64,000 nucleotides of DNA from Ruminococcus sp. (GTDB lineage: Bacteria; Bacillota; Clostridia; Oscillospirales; Ruminococcaceae), in NCBI GenBank assembly GCA_029060755.1, contig JAIDTI010000084.1, forward strand, positions 1 to 64,000, given 5' to 3'. Positions 37,177-47,793 of the stretch are shown here, piece by piece. Position 1 is the first letter of the stretch. Each line of letters begins with the position of its first letter. The translations under genes were made by a program, and so were the position numbers. Under the pieces are notes generated by a model. That model saw only the letters and a list, made by a program, of their open reading frames with translations, had not been told where the DNA came from and searched no databases.

Positions 37177-37440
37177 ATGGAAAAAGTTTATCATGTGGGC
37201 GATTGCCCTGTTTGCAGAGTAGGAATAATGGAATTAGTCTATGATTTGTATTCCCATAAATGTTCGGTTATATGTGATGAATGTTGTCTGGAGTTTGACA
37301 GTATCAGCGATTATCTCAATAAAAAGAACGGATACAGGGAATTTTTTACGGAAAAAGACAATCTTCCAAAGGTACGCACGGCAACTCTGGAAGATATTGA
37401 AAATACTGAATGGATTGATTACATAATCGAAAGCGGTTGA
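37177..37440 (+). CDS. Small hypothetical protein with zinc-ribbon-like cysteines
   Basis: CPVC...CSVICDECC; ORF-track start 37132 includes upstream sequence. Confidence 0.6.
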   Translation: MEKVYHVGDCPVCRVGIMELVYDLYSHKCSVICDECCLEFDSISDYLNKKNGYREFFTEKDNLPKVRTATLEDIENTEWIDYIIESG

Positions 37441-37459
37441 ATTTTTTCAGCCGTTTTTT
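37434..37459 (+). terminator. Terminator overlapping the stop codon of 37177-37440
   Basis: CGGTTGAA tttt TTCAGCCG TTTTTT. Confidence 0.65.
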
Positions 37460-38228
37460 ATGATAAATCCGCTTTCATTCTTGTTTTGAATACTGTTGCT
37501 GAAATTACTGTTATTGCAATTCCGCATACTGTTACAATAATAAGAGGGAGGATAAATTCGTCAAATCCAAATTCAAATGCTATGGCTGAGCGGGCGGACT
37601 TTGTGCAATAGTAAAAGGGGAGAGCCTTGCATATTTTGAGAAGCACACCGCCTGTTGAATCAGCAGGAAAAAATATACTGCCAAGAAATGAACTGAGTGA
37701 AATTATAATTGAGCATATTCCCGGTGCAGATTTGTCATTGAAAAGCGTACCAAAAAGAAGTCCTAATCCTATAAACATTACCGCTGACGGAATAAGCGTT
37801 GCTACAGCAAGCAGAAATCCCGATAAGCTGACATCAACATCATTTATCAGTGCAATAACAAATGATATGATAAACGATATAAGACTTTGAATTACTGCGA
37901 TTATAAACATAGGGAGTATGTAACCGCCTATAAAGTCGATTGATTTCATAGGACTTGAATACATTCTTACAAGAAATGCACCGCTTCTGTCCTTTGTTAC
38001 GTTAAGAGCAGTGAAAAGCATGATAAAAGTTTGTCCAAATACGGCAATACCGCCAGCAAGATTGTCAATTCTGTATATTGTTATTCCTGCCTCCTGCGGT
38101 ATGCTGTTGTTTACTAAAGTCATAATAATAAGCATGACAATCGGAAATCCCAAGCAAAAAATATAGCTAAGTGGGTCACGGGATAACTCCTTTATATTTC
38201 TTATTGCAAATGCCTTAATCTTAAACAT
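37458..38228 (-). CDS. ABC-2 type transporter permease
   Basis: Six-TM ABC-2 pattern; start MFKIKAFAIRNIKEL at 38228. Confidence 0.85.
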   Translation of the reverse strand: MFKIKAFAIRNIKELSRDPLSYIFCLGFPIVMLIIMTLVNNSIPQEAGITIYRIDNLAGGIAVFGQTFIMLFTALNVTKDRSGAFLVRMYSSPMKSIDFIGGYILPMFIIAVIQSLISFIISFVIALINDVDVSLSGFLLAVATLIPSAVMFIGLGLLFGTLFNDKSAPGICSIIISLSSFLGSIFFPADSTGGVLLKICKALPFYYCTKSARSAIAFEFGFDEFILPLIIVTVCGIAITVISATVFKTRMKADLS

Positions 38229-38955
38229 TTTTTCTGCTCCTCTCTGCAATTTCAACAAATGAGTTTTCAAGCCCTTTTTTTCCTGCGATATTTTCAATAT
38301 CTGCCAATGTTCCGACAGCAGATATATAGCCGTCAATCATGATTGCAATTTTGTCTGAAAGCTGTTCTGCTTCTTCCATATAGTGCGTTGTGAGTATTAT
38401 TGTAATTTTTCCTTTGAGTGATTCAATAGCTGTCCAAAGTTCACGGCGGGCGAGTACGTCAAGTCCAAGCGTCGGCTCATCAAGAAACAGTATTTTTGGC
38501 TCACTGATAAGTGCCATTGCTATGGAAAGTTTGCGTTTCCAACCGCCTGAAAGAGTTTTTGCACGTGCGTTTTCTACTTTCTGCATATTGAAAAGCTGTA
38601 TAATTTCAGCTGTACGGGATTTTATTTTATCCTTGTCAAATCCGTATACAGATGCGATAAACTCAAGATTTTCACGTACTGTAAGATTTTCTGCAACTGA
38701 TGTTTCCTGCGGAGATATTCCGATTTCTTTTTTCACTGAATCGCTTTCACTCATACAGTTATGACCGTTTATAAATGCTTCTCCTGATGTTGGAGTTGAA
38801 AGACATGACAATATTTTTATTGTGGTTGTTTTTCCTGCTCCGTTTATACCAAGAAGTGAAAAAAGTTCACCTTGTTCAACAGTAAAGCTGATGCCTTTTA
38901 CTGCTTTTTTTGTTTTGTAATCTTTTACAAGATTTTTTACTTCAACTGCTTTCAT
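38221..38955 (-). CDS. ABC transporter ATP-binding protein
   Basis: GINGAGKTTTIK Walker A; LSGGWKRKLSIAMAL; ILFLDEPTLGLD. Confidence 0.93.
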   Translation of the reverse strand: MKAVEVKNLVKDYKTKKAVKGISFTVEQGELFSLLGINGAGKTTTIKILSCLSTPTSGEAFINGHNCMSESDSVKKEIGISPQETSVAENLTVRENLEFIASVYGFDKDKIKSRTAEIIQLFNMQKVENARAKTLSGGWKRKLSIAMALISEPKILFLDEPTLGLDVLARRELWTAIESLKGKITIILTTHYMEEAEQLSDKIAIMIDGYISAVGTLADIENIAGKKGLENSFVEIAERSRKNV

Positions 38956-39335
38956 TTGTTTTCACCCTTAATACTGCCAAGATTTACAAGTGCTATTCCT
39001 TTTTCTTCATCGCCTAATACAAGAATATTGTCGCCCTCTTTCAGTCCGAAAACTTTACGGCAGTTGGCAGGCAGTGTAATCTGTCCTTTTGCGTTCAGTT
39101 TTGTGCAACCGAAAATATGCTTGCCGTCTCCTGTATGTTCTTCTGCACCTGCATTTCTTACAAGTAAATCAACTGTAATTCCATAAATATCAGCAAGCTT
39201 TATACAGCTTTCTATGTCGGGCATTGTGTCGCCATGCTCCCATTTTGCAACCGCCTGACGTGATACACCAAGTTTTTCTGCTATTTCTTCCTGAGTAAGA
39301 CCCTTTTGTTTACGTAATATTTTCAGATTATCCAT
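38952..39335 (-). CDS. XRE HTH regulator with C-terminal SpoVT/AbrB-like domain
   Basis: LRKQKGLTQEEIAEKLGVSRQAVAKWEHG and TKLNAKGQITLPANCRKVFGLKEGDNILVL. Confidence 0.88.
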   Translation of the reverse strand: MDNLKILRKQKGLTQEEIAEKLGVSRQAVAKWEHGDTMPDIESCIKLADIYGITVDLLVRNAGAEEHTGDGKHIFGCTKLNAKGQITLPANCRKVFGLKEGDNILVLGDEEKGIALVNLGSIKGENK

Positions 39336-39472
39336 AGCTAATACCTCTTTCTGATTATGTTATGATTAGATTATATCATAATGATAATGTAACGTCAATC
39401 AACCAGAAATAACATTTTAGTTATATTTAGTTGCATTTTCTGAAAATGTTCTGAAATAGTATCAAATGCAAT

Positions 39473-39502
39473 AAAAAAAGACTGCCGAAACAGTCTTTTT
39501 TT
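39473..39502. terminator. Bidirectional terminator
   Basis: AAAAAAAGACTG ccgaaa CAGTCTTTTTTT. Confidence 0.85.
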
Positions 39503-39505
39503 GAG

Positions 39506-39904
39506 TTATTTCTTTATCTGCTTGAGAAGTTCAGCAAATTCCAAAGCTTTGCCAAGGTCGCCGTCAATTTTGAGCTTGCCAAGTGTAAATGCAGCAACTG
39601 CATCAAGTTCACCGTTTATAAGCTTGATAAGATTTTTCATCTTCAATGACATAGCACAATTTCTGTCGTTATATTCATATGGCATGATTGTTATATTGTG
39701 GTCTTTTACCTCAATATAGAAAACACCCGGATTTCTCTGCTGGTCAGGATTGTCAATGTCAGATTTTTCAATATCTATAAGGTTGAACTGGATTGCAAGA
39801 AAATCACAGCCTGAAACATCAATAGCCTGTGCCTTTTCTCTGAGTATATCCAGAAATTCGCTGAACTTAATATCCTCTTTTATAGCATTTGTTTTTTCTT
39901 TCAT
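39506..39904 (-). CDS. SCP2 sterol-binding-domain-like protein
   Basis: LIKLINGELDAVAAFTLGKLKIDGDLGKALEFAELLKQ. Confidence 0.7.
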   Translation of the reverse strand: MKEKTNAIKEDIKFSEFLDILREKAQAIDVSGCDFLAIQFNLIDIEKSDIDNPDQQRNPGVFYIEVKDHNITIMPYEYNDRNCAMSLKMKNLIKLINGELDAVAAFTLGKLKIDGDLGKALEFAELLKQIKK

Positions 39905-39931
39905 GATAAAAGTCCTTTCTGTTAAAAAAAT

Positions 39932-41347
39932 TTATATAGCAGTCTTTTCTTCAAGGAATGAAACAAGCTCATCAAGTGAAATACGTATCTGCTCCATTGT
40001 ATCACGGTCACGGACTGTAACGCAGTTGTCTTTTTCAATAGTGTCAAAGTCAATTGTAACACAATATGGTGTGCCAATTTCATCTTGACGGCGGTATCTC
40101 TTGCCTATTGTACCTGTTTCATCAAAATCAACCATGAATTTCTTTGAAAGCATCTCATAAACTTCCTCTGCCTTTGGAGTGAGTTTTTTTACAAGAGGAA
40201 GTACAGCACACTTATATGGTGCAAGAGCAGGGTGGAAGTGCATAACTGTTCTTACATCTTTCTTTTCATTGCCGTTTTTGTCAACTGTAACAAGTTCTTC
40301 TTCGTCATATGCTTCTGTTACAATTGAGAGGAAAAGACGTTCAACACCAAGTGACGGCTCAATGACATACGGAATATACTTTTCATTTGTTTCGGGGTCG
40401 AAGTATTCAAGTGATTTTCCGCTTGTATTGATGTGCTGTGTAAGGTCGTAATCTGTTCGGTCTGCAACTCCCCAGAGTTCACCCCAGCCGAACGGGAATA
40501 AATATTCAAAGTCTGTAGTTGCTTTTGAGTAGAAACAGAGTTCTTCAGGGTCGTGGTCTCTGAGACGGATATTTTCTTCTTTAAGTCCAAGAGTAAGGAG
40601 AAAATCTTTGCAGAAACTTCTCCAGTAACTAAACCATTCAAGGTCTGTACCAGGTTTGCAGAAAAATTCAAGTTCCATCTGCTCAAATTCACGTACACGG
40701 AAAATAAAGTTGCCTGGTGTGATTTCATTTCTGAACGATTTACCAACCTGTGCAACACCAAAAGGAACTTTTTTGCGTGTAGTTCTCTGGATATTCGCAA
40801 AGTTTACAAAGATACCCTGTGCTGTTTCGGGACGGAGATAGAGTTCAGACTTGCTGTCCTCTGTAACGCCCTGAAACGTCTTGAACATAAGATTAAACTG
40901 ACGAATATCAGTAAAATTATTCTTTCCGCAGTTCGGGCATACTATACCTTTTTCGTTGATGTAGTCCGTCATCTGCTGATTTGTCCAGCCTGCAACATTT
41001 GTGCCGTCAAAATTCTCAATGAGATTATCCGCACGATGACGTGTCTTACATTCTTTGCAGTCCATAAGTGGGTCGGAAAATCCGCCGATATGACCTGATG
41101 CAACCCATGTCTGCGGATTCATGAGGATTGCAGAATCAAGTCCGACATTGTACTTATTTTCCTGAACGAACTTTTTAAGCCATGTATTCTTGATGTTATT
41201 CTTGAGGATAACACCAAGAGGACCATAATCCCATGTATTAGCAAGTCCGCCATAAATCTCTGAACCGGGATATACAAATCCCTTTGATTTACATAAGTCA
41301 ACGATTTTGTCCATTACTTTTTCAGTATTTTTTAACATATTTAACAT
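39932..41347 (-). CDS. glyS: Glycyl-tRNA synthetase
   Basis: [51 protein letters not shown]. Confidence 0.96.
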   Translation of the reverse strand: MLNMLKNTEKVMDKIVDLCKSKGFVYPGSEIYGGLANTWDYGPLGVILKNNIKNTWLKKFVQENKYNVGLDSAILMNPQTWVASGHIGGFSDPLMDCKECKTRHRADNLIENFDGTNVAGWTNQQMTDYINEKGIVCPNCGKNNFTDIRQFNLMFKTFQGVTEDSKSELYLRPETAQGIFVNFANIQRTTRKKVPFGVAQVGKSFRNEITPGNFIFRVREFEQMELEFFCKPGTDLEWFSYWRSFCKDFLLTLGLKEENIRLRDHDPEELCFYSKATTDFEYLFPFGWGELWGVADRTDYDLTQHINTSGKSLEYFDPETNEKYIPYVIEPSLGVERLFLSIVTEAYDEEELVTVDKNGNEKKDVRTVMHFHPALAPYKCAVLPLVKKLTPKAEEVYEMLSKKFMVDFDETGTIGKRYRRQDEIGTPYCVTIDFDTIEKDNCVTVRDRDTMEQIRISLDELVSFLEEKTAI

Positions 41348-41426
41348 ACCTCTTTCAGATATAATTACATATTATATTTTACAGCATATTACAGATTTTG
41401 TCAAGTAAAATTCTGCGGTATCATTT

Positions 41427-41885
41427 TTACAGTTGTTTTTTCATAACATCATAGCATAGATAATCATTGTTTTCTGTTTTTATTATGTGATATTCGATTT
41501 CCTTGTATCCTCTTTTGAGATAAATTGATTTTGCCGAAAGAGAAGCATCAATCAATATTTCGTCATAAGATTTTGCAATAGATTTTTCAGCATAATCAAG
41601 TAATGCTGTGCCATATCCATTGCCTTGATATTCCGGTAGTACAAACAGACGTAAGATTTCATTTTTCCTTATTGTAACTGTACCTGTTGCTGTCTGTTCT
41701 TGATTGTAACATATGAAAACGCAGTTGTTTGAAATATCCTCTTTTATATTCTCATCGTTGTGATGATTAAGAAAAAACGTTACTGCACCATTTGAATAGT
41801 AATGCGGATAAATTTCATTTATTGTAATATGTGTGATTTCCCTGATTACTTTTAAGTCGCATTTTTGTGCTAATCTTATATTCAT
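41427..41885 (-). CDS. GNAT acetyltransferase
   Basis: LRLFVLPEYQGNGYGTALLDYAE. Confidence 0.87.
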   Translation of the reverse strand: MNIRLAQKCDLKVIREITHITINEIYPHYYSNGAVTFFLNHHNDENIKEDISNNCVFICYNQEQTATGTVTIRKNEILRLFVLPEYQGNGYGTALLDYAEKSIAKSYDEILIDASLSAKSIYLKRGYKEIEYHIIKTENNDYLCYDVMKKQL

Positions 41886-41907
41886 TTTATCTGTCTTTCT
41901 GTAAATA

Positions 41908-43320
41908 TTACTTTATCTTGTTTATTTCTGTTCCCTGACGTGTTTCTTTTACTTCATAGCCAAGTGCAGTTATTTTGTCTCTGATTTCGTCGGCAAGTGC
42001 AAAATTTTTCTCTTTGCGTGCAGACTTTCTCTGTTCAACAAGCTCCATTACTTCAGCAGGTATTTCATCAGCAGGTGCTTCAATGACTTTCTTTGCATTA
42101 CTGATAAGATTAAGTCCAAGAACTTTGTCAAATTCTTCAAAAAGTGCAAGTTTTGTAAAGTTGTTTGCACCTGAATTTAATACATCATATATTGTAGTGA
42201 TTGCATTGGCTGTATTCAGGTCATTGTCAAGTGCAGAAGTAAAACTGTTCATAAGCCTGTCATATTCGTCTTTGTCAAGTGGTTCATAGTTATCAGAAAT
42301 AAGCGGTTTGATTTTTGCAATCAGCTTGTTGTAAGTTGTTTTTGCGTTATCAAGATTTTCCCACGTGAATACAAGCGACTTTCTGTAGTGGGACTGCAAG
42401 CAGAAAAATCTGTAGACAATCGGGTCAAAGCCTTTTTCTTCCAGAAGTGAGACTGTGAGAAATTCTCCGCTTGATTTACTCATCTTTCCGCTATTAGTAT
42501 TGAGATGCAGAACGTGAAACCAGTAGTTGCACCATTCGTGACCCAGATATGCTTCACTTTGTGCGATTTCATTTGTGTGATGCGGAAAAGCATTGTCAAT
42601 TCCTCCGCAGTGAATATCAAGATATTCACCAAGATTTTTCATGCTGATGCACGAACATTCAATATGCCAGCCCGGATAGCCTGTTCCCCACGGTGAATCC
42701 CATTTCAGTTCTTGAGAGTCAAATTTTGACTTTGTAAACCAAAGTACAAAATCAGTCTTGTTACGTTTGTTGCTGTCCTCCTCGACACCTTCACGAACTC
42801 CGACAGCTAAATCTTCCTCTTTGAAGTCGTTGAAAACATAGTATTTATCAAGTTTTGAGGTATCAAAGTAGATATTTCCACCAGCCTCATAAGCATAACC
42901 TTTTTCAATGAGTACAGAAATAACCCTTATAAATTCATCAATATAAGTTGTTGCAGGTGCTACAACATCAGGAGTTTTTATATTCAGCTTTGCGCAGTCC
43001 GCAAAAAAAGCATCTGTATAAAACTTTGCAATCTCCATTACTGTCTTATGCTCACGCTTTGCACCTTTGAGCATCTTGTCATCACCTGTATCACCGTCGC
43101 TTGTGAGGTGTCCCACGTCCGTGATATTCATTACACGCTTAACATCAAGACCCGTGAATCTCAGGTACTTTTCAAGAATATCTTCCATTATATAACTTCT
43201 CAGGTTGCCTATATGTGCATAGTGATAGACAGTCGGACCGCAAGTGTACATACTTACTTTGCCTGTTTCACGTGGAACAAATTCTTCTTTTTTTCTTGTG
43301 AGTGAATTATATATCTGCAT
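41908..43320 (-). CDS. cysS: Cysteinyl-tRNA synthetase
   Basis: MYTCGPTVYHYAHIGNLRSYI; GWHIECSCIS; GKMSKSSGEF. Confidence 0.97.
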   Translation of the reverse strand: MQIYNSLTRKKEEFVPRETGKVSMYTCGPTVYHYAHIGNLRSYIMEDILEKYLRFTGLDVKRVMNITDVGHLTSDGDTGDDKMLKGAKREHKTVMEIAKFYTDAFFADCAKLNIKTPDVVAPATTYIDEFIRVISVLIEKGYAYEAGGNIYFDTSKLDKYYVFNDFKEEDLAVGVREGVEEDSNKRNKTDFVLWFTKSKFDSQELKWDSPWGTGYPGWHIECSCISMKNLGEYLDIHCGGIDNAFPHHTNEIAQSEAYLGHEWCNYWFHVLHLNTNSGKMSKSSGEFLTVSLLEEKGFDPIVYRFFCLQSHYRKSLVFTWENLDNAKTTYNKLIAKIKPLISDNYEPLDKDEYDRLMNSFTSALDNDLNTANAITTIYDVLNSGANNFTKLALFEEFDKVLGLNLISNAKKVIEAPADEIPAEVMELVEQRKSARKEKNFALADEIRDKITALGYEVKETRQGTEINKIK

Positions 43321-43332
43321 AAAAAATCTCTC

Positions 43333-43980
43333 CTATTTTCTGAAAAATCTTCCAAATTTTTCGCTGTATTTTTTCCAAATAAAAAATTCTGCCTTAAATG
43401 GTGATATTCCTGCAAGTTCTGTATTTTCGGGCGAACTCAGATATTTACGCACTTCATTCTGCATGGTCTCATAGACATTGTCATCAAAATTTCCCCATGT
43501 TTGCCAAGAATCAGGGAAAAAATCATATACAGGACAATATACACCATACCATATAAGAGTGTAAGTATCAAGAGTAAAATGTGCATATTCAAAATATCTT
43601 TCATCAGAATTGTTGAAAAGATAGAACTGCTTCATTGACATATTTATCAGTTTTTGTGCCTTGCCACGAGTGAGAATATCGCTATAGCCGATTTTATCAA
43701 ACTCATCATGCAACCAATTGCATAAATCCTTGTGCCATTTGTCATATTCTTTCTCATTCATGGGTTCAGCTTTGAAATAATCACAGAATTTGTCAACAAG
43801 TTCACAAAAAATTTTATCACGTTCATCTTTTTTTTTGCCGATATTCTTAAAGTGACGTGGTTGCATATCTATGTATGCACTGTTTCTGATAATCCAGAAC
43901 ATATTTTCTTTATTGCCGATTGCATATTCAGTTTTTCCATACGGAAAAACTTTTGTCAATTCTTCTTTTGATATATTCAT
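43333..43980 (-). CDS. Hypothetical protein
   Basis: MNISKEELTKVFPYGK...; no family recognised. Confidence 0.6.
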   Translation of the reverse strand: MNISKEELTKVFPYGKTEYAIGNKENMFWIIRNSAYIDMQPRHFKNIGKKKDERDKIFCELVDKFCDYFKAEPMNEKEYDKWHKDLCNWLHDEFDKIGYSDILTRGKAQKLINMSMKQFYLFNNSDERYFEYAHFTLDTYTLIWYGVYCPVYDFFPDSWQTWGNFDDNVYETMQNEVRKYLSSPENTELAGISPFKAEFFIWKKYSEKFGRFFRK

Positions 43981-44002
43981 AGAAATTTCCTTTCTCATAT
44001 GG

Positions 44003-44512
44003 TCAATATGGTCTTAAAGTTTTTTGAGTAAGGTATTTTTCCTGCATTTTATATTCATATTCTATTACTTCACAACGAAGTTTTTCAAATTCATCTTCAT
44101 ATGGATAACAGTTTTCACTGTCGGACAGCGTATCAACCAGCCATGCGAAATTATCTTCTTCCCATAGTGAAAAATGATAAGCTGCCTGAGAGAAAAGCTC
44201 ATCAAGTTCTGTATCGCCTGTAGTTCCTGAAATTCTTCCGATATGATATTGATTTTCGTCCTTATCACTGAAACAGTCAGCAAAAATAATCTTATCAGGA
44301 AAGATAGCGGCACAATTTTCAAAGCGTGGTGGACCATAGTTTGGACAAACGAATTTTATATTTTCATAAGTAAGTGCGATTGTAATACAGGGGTTGTATT
44401 TACTACATTTGATATTGTTTTCCTCCATAGCTGTGACAAGTCTGTGGATTTCGCTTTCTTCAAGTTGAGTTATGCCAAAACGATTGTACTGACTATCAAG
44501 AATTTCTTTCAT
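44003..44512 (-). CDS. Hypothetical protein
   Basis: 169-aa acidic ORF overlapping the next gene by 4 bp. Confidence 0.6.
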   Translation of the reverse strand: MKEILDSQYNRFGITQLEESEIHRLVTAMEENNIKCSKYNPCITIALTYENIKFVCPNYGPPRFENCAAIFPDKIIFADCFSDKDENQYHIGRISGTTGDTELDELFSQAAYHFSLWEEDNFAWLVDTLSDSENCYPYEDEFEKLRCEVIEYEYKMQEKYLTQKTLRPY

Positions 44513-44976
44513 TTTATGTACTCTCCTTTGTATTTATTCAGTGCATCAAAAACTTTATGGTAAACAACCTGATTCGGATAACGTCGGTAATCGGCGAAAA
44601 TTTCAATGCCTGTACCGTAGAAATGCTGTAAAATTGCCGCCGCACACCCTGCACTTCTGCTCTGACCGTATTCGCATTGGCACATTATATCCCTGCCATT
44701 ATTATAGGCATCATAGATATATTCAGCCATTTCATCAACTTCAGGAAAATATGCATCATATGTCAAGCCTTTTTTTGTAAGGTAGCCAATATCAAGGTCA
44801 TCAAGTTCGCTGTAGAATACATCATCAGCATAATTCCAGTAATCAAGACAGTCATAATCACTGTCAATATGCTTGATTTTCGGGTCGTAGAAGCTGATAA
44901 CGGCGGTGTTTTCAGGAAACGTGCCGTCCTGCATCATTTTTTCTGCCTCTGCTCTTGAATATACTGATACCTGCAT
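44509..44976 (-). CDS. Dual-specificity/tyrosine phosphatase-like protein
   Basis: CEYGQSRSAGCAAAIL contains the CX5R(S) P-loop. Confidence 0.7.
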   Translation of the reverse strand: MQVSVYSRAEAEKMMQDGTFPENTAVISFYDPKIKHIDSDYDCLDYWNYADDVFYSELDDLDIGYLTKKGLTYDAYFPEVDEMAEYIYDAYNNGRDIMCQCEYGQSRSAGCAAAILQHFYGTGIEIFADYRRYPNQVVYHKVFDALNKYKGEYIK

Positions 44977-45103
44977 AAAAAAATCCTCCGTATCTCTGAA
45001 AATAATTCTAATTATACCACATTTTCAGGTGATTTTCGGATTTTTTTATGCAGATTCTGAAAAATCTCTGTTTTGTACAAAAAATACAGCAAATTATTGT
45101 AAA

Positions 45104-45751
45104 TTATTTTTTGAGTTCTGATATTTTCTTTTTAAGACTGTCAACTTCTGCCTGCAATTTGCATAATTCAAGCGAAACGGGGTCAGGAATATGAATCTGG
45201 TCAATATCTGTTGTAACCTTGCATACTCTTTTGCCATTCATTTTTACAACGTGAGCAGGAACTCCGACAGCTGTACAGTTATCGGGGATTGCATTGAGTA
45301 CAACAGCATTTGCGGCAATCTTGACATTGTTTCCCACTGTAAAAGGTCCAAGCACTTTTGCACCTGCTCCGACAAGAACATTGTTTCCTAAAGTAGGGTG
45401 TCGCTTGCCCTTGTCTTTGCCAGTACCACCAAGTGTAACACCCTGATAAAGCAGGCAGTTGTCACCGATTACAGCAGTCTCACCAATTACAACGCCCATG
45501 CCGTGGTCAATAAAAAGTCCTTTGCCAATTGTTGCACCGGGGTGTATTTCAATACCTGTTTTACTTCTTGCCCATTGTGATATTATTCTTGCTGTAGTGA
45601 AATTTTTTCTTTTATAGAACCAATGTGCAATTCTGTAACAGCGGATAGCTGTCAACGTTGGATAAGTCAGCAGAATCTCAATAGTATTTCTTGCAGCAGG
45701 GTCACGCTCTTTTATAAGCTTTATATCTCGTTTTAGATGATTTAAAAGCAT
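45104..45751 (-). CDS. cysE: Serine O-acetyltransferase
   Basis: [33 protein letters not shown] hexapeptide repeats. Confidence 0.94.
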   Translation of the reverse strand: MLLNHLKRDIKLIKERDPAARNTIEILLTYPTLTAIRCYRIAHWFYKRKNFTTARIISQWARSKTGIEIHPGATIGKGLFIDHGMGVVIGETAVIGDNCLLYQGVTLGGTGKDKGKRHPTLGNNVLVGAGAKVLGPFTVGNNVKIAANAVVLNAIPDNCTAVGVPAHVVKMNGKRVCKVTTDIDQIHIPDPVSLELCKLQAEVDSLKKKISELKK

Positions 45752-45791
45752 AAAAAACTCCTTTAATAAAATCAGTGAATAAGATTTGACA

Positions 45792-46730
45792 TTAATAAAA
45801 TTTCAACGTACCGCTGTTTTCAAGAGCTTTCAGAATCTTGAATCTTGCTTCGTCACGATATTCAGGCTTTGCCATATAATACATATAAGTTTCAAGTATA
45901 TTCAGATAGCTTGCTGTTCTGCCCTCAATTTTAAACTGCTCAAATCCCATAGGAACATACTTTTCCCATATATCATCAGGAGTTATATGAGTTCTTAGCT
46001 TTCTTATATCAAAAGTGCCTCTTTGTGCATACGGACAGTTGCTGAAATTATGTTTATCATATATATCAGCATTAAAAGGCATATTCGGAGCTTTTTTGAG
46101 ATGCTCATTGTATGCTATCATCTGTCTGCCTATTGTTGCATAGTGTTCTTTGCGTAGTTTGCAGTTCGGCTCACATACAGCATTTACAAGAAGTTCGCAG
46201 TCTGCTTTTCGTGGAAGTTGTGAAAGTACATCAAAATTGTTGTTGAAATCATAATCCACAACAACAATGCTGTAATCCTTTTCAAGTTCAGATTTGAGTG
46301 CATCGGGGTCTGTAATGCGTTTGCAGGTTGAACTTGTCAGCTTATATTTCGGATAGTTCTTTCTTATATATTCCTCAAGAATCGGCGAAACAACTATAGC
46401 TTCATTCATGCCGTTATTTGCAAGATTCATAACCATATTGCAGAAAGGGTCATCAAGATGCTTTTTTTCAAGTACTGGATTTGTGAAAGTGAATCGGAGG
46501 GGGATATTTCTGCTGTTAAACTCCTTGATAACTCTCTTGACGTATTCTTTATCAACAACACCCGGTTGAGGTCTTCCGCCATTCCATACGGACGGGGGAA
46601 ATACACCGTAAAATGACGCAATTTCAACTCCCTCACGGAAATAATATGGACAACCTCTGAGAAGTTCTGTAAATAAAAGATTAAGTTTGAATCGCCCTGA
46701 AAAATCGGGCAGATGAAATCTGACTCTCAT
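45792..46730 (-). CDS. Uncharacterised protein, possibly peptidase U32/UbiU-like
   Basis: [35 protein letters not shown]; cysteine spacing suggests Fe-S. Confidence 0.6.
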   Translation of the reverse strand: MRVRFHLPDFSGRFKLNLLFTELLRGCPYYFREGVEIASFYGVFPPSVWNGGRPQPGVVDKEYVKRVIKEFNSRNIPLRFTFTNPVLEKKHLDDPFCNMVMNLANNGMNEAIVVSPILEEYIRKNYPKYKLTSSTCKRITDPDALKSELEKDYSIVVVDYDFNNNFDVLSQLPRKADCELLVNAVCEPNCKLRKEHYATIGRQMIAYNEHLKKAPNMPFNADIYDKHNFSNCPYAQRGTFDIRKLRTHITPDDIWEKYVPMGFEQFKIEGRTASYLNILETYMYYMAKPEYRDEARFKILKALENSGTLKFY

Positions 46731-46749
46731 AATTTTTTTGCTCCTAACT

Positions 46750-47793
46750 CTATATTATGCAGTCGCCTCTTTCTTTTGCGACAAAATAACCTGCTGATTC
46801 TATTTCTTTTTGCAGAATGGAAATGCCCTCAGCCGTTTCACTACCTGAAATCAGCTTGTTATTGTAAAGCATATACTTTTTACGTGCATCTTCGGGCGAA
46901 ATATTCGGCATTATTACGTTGCACCCTGTTTTAAGTCCTAAAGTTCTGCCGATTGGTGAAATACTGCCAAGTGCAGTTGTTGCAGGGAGCAGGACTTTAG
47001 GAAACATCAGTCTCAAAATACCAAGAAGACGGAGAGTAAGTTCAAGTGTACCGCCTTTTTCGTCCCTGAACGGCGTATCATTGTGCGGTATAAAAGGACC
47101 TATGCCAATCATCTGCGGTTGAAGTTCCTGCATAAAGCGTATATCAGAGATGATATTTTCCGTTGTCTGATAAGGCGCACCAACCATGAATCCTGCACCG
47201 ACCTGATAACCAAGTTCTTTGAGATTATAAAGGCACTGCTTACGGTTTTCAAAGCTCATTCCATGAGGGTGCAGACGGTAATATAACTCTCTGTCGGCTG
47301 ATTCGTGGCGCAGAAGATACCTGTCCGCACCTGCCTCTTTAAGACATTTATAACTCTCATAAGAACGCTCACCAAGTGAAAGAGTTACAGCACAATCGGG
47401 ATACTTGTTTTTCAAATCCCATATCAGCATACATAAATAGTTATCATTGGAAAAAGTAGCATCTTCGCCACCCTGCAATACAAAAGTACGCAAGCCAAGT
47501 TTACGCCCGATTTTTGCGCTGTGCATTACAGCATGATAATCAAGTCTGTATCTTTCCACAGATTTATTGCTTCGCCTGATACCGCAGTAATAGCAGTCAT
47601 TTTTGCAGTAGGACGATATTTCAATAAGTCCACGCAGGAAAACATTTTTCCCATAGTATTTCTGTCTCACTTCGTCTGCATATTCAGCAAGATTTTCAGC
47701 AGTATCAGACTCTATAAGCTGTTTAAGTTCGTTGTCTGATAAATCGCCTGTTCTGTATAACTTCTCAACAAGTTCATTCATATTAACCGCCAA
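46750..47793 (-). CDS. hydE: [FeFe]-hydrogenase maturation radical SAM protein HydE
   Basis: ISSYCKNDCYYCGIRRSN radical SAM motif; FVLQGGEDATFSND; GAGFMVGAPYQT. Confidence 0.88.
   Translation of the reverse strand: MAVNMNELVEKLYRTGDLSDNELKQLIESDTAENLAEYADEVRQKYYGKNVFLRGLIEISSYCKNDCYYCGIRRSNKSVERYRLDYHAVMHSAKIGRKLGLRTFVLQGGEDATFSNDNYLCMLIWDLKNKYPDCAVTLSLGERSYESYKCLKEAGADRYLLRHESADRELYYRLHPHGMSFENRKQCLYNLKELGYQVGAGFMVGAPYQTTENIISDIRFMQELQPQMIGIGPFIPHNDTPFRDEKGGTLELTLRLLGILRLMFPKVLLPATTALGSISPIGRTLGLKTGCNVIMPNISPEDARKKYMLYNNKLISGSETAEGISILQKEIESAGYFVAKERGDCII

Noticed and set aside
40318-41098. ORFs of 160 aa (-) and 181 aa (+) within glyS
   Set aside because: Shadow frames of a clear full-length glycyl-tRNA synthetase.
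41348-41426. T-box or riboswitch upstream of glyS
   Set aside because: Less than 80 bp of AT-rich DNA, no T-box sequence or specifier hairpin seen.
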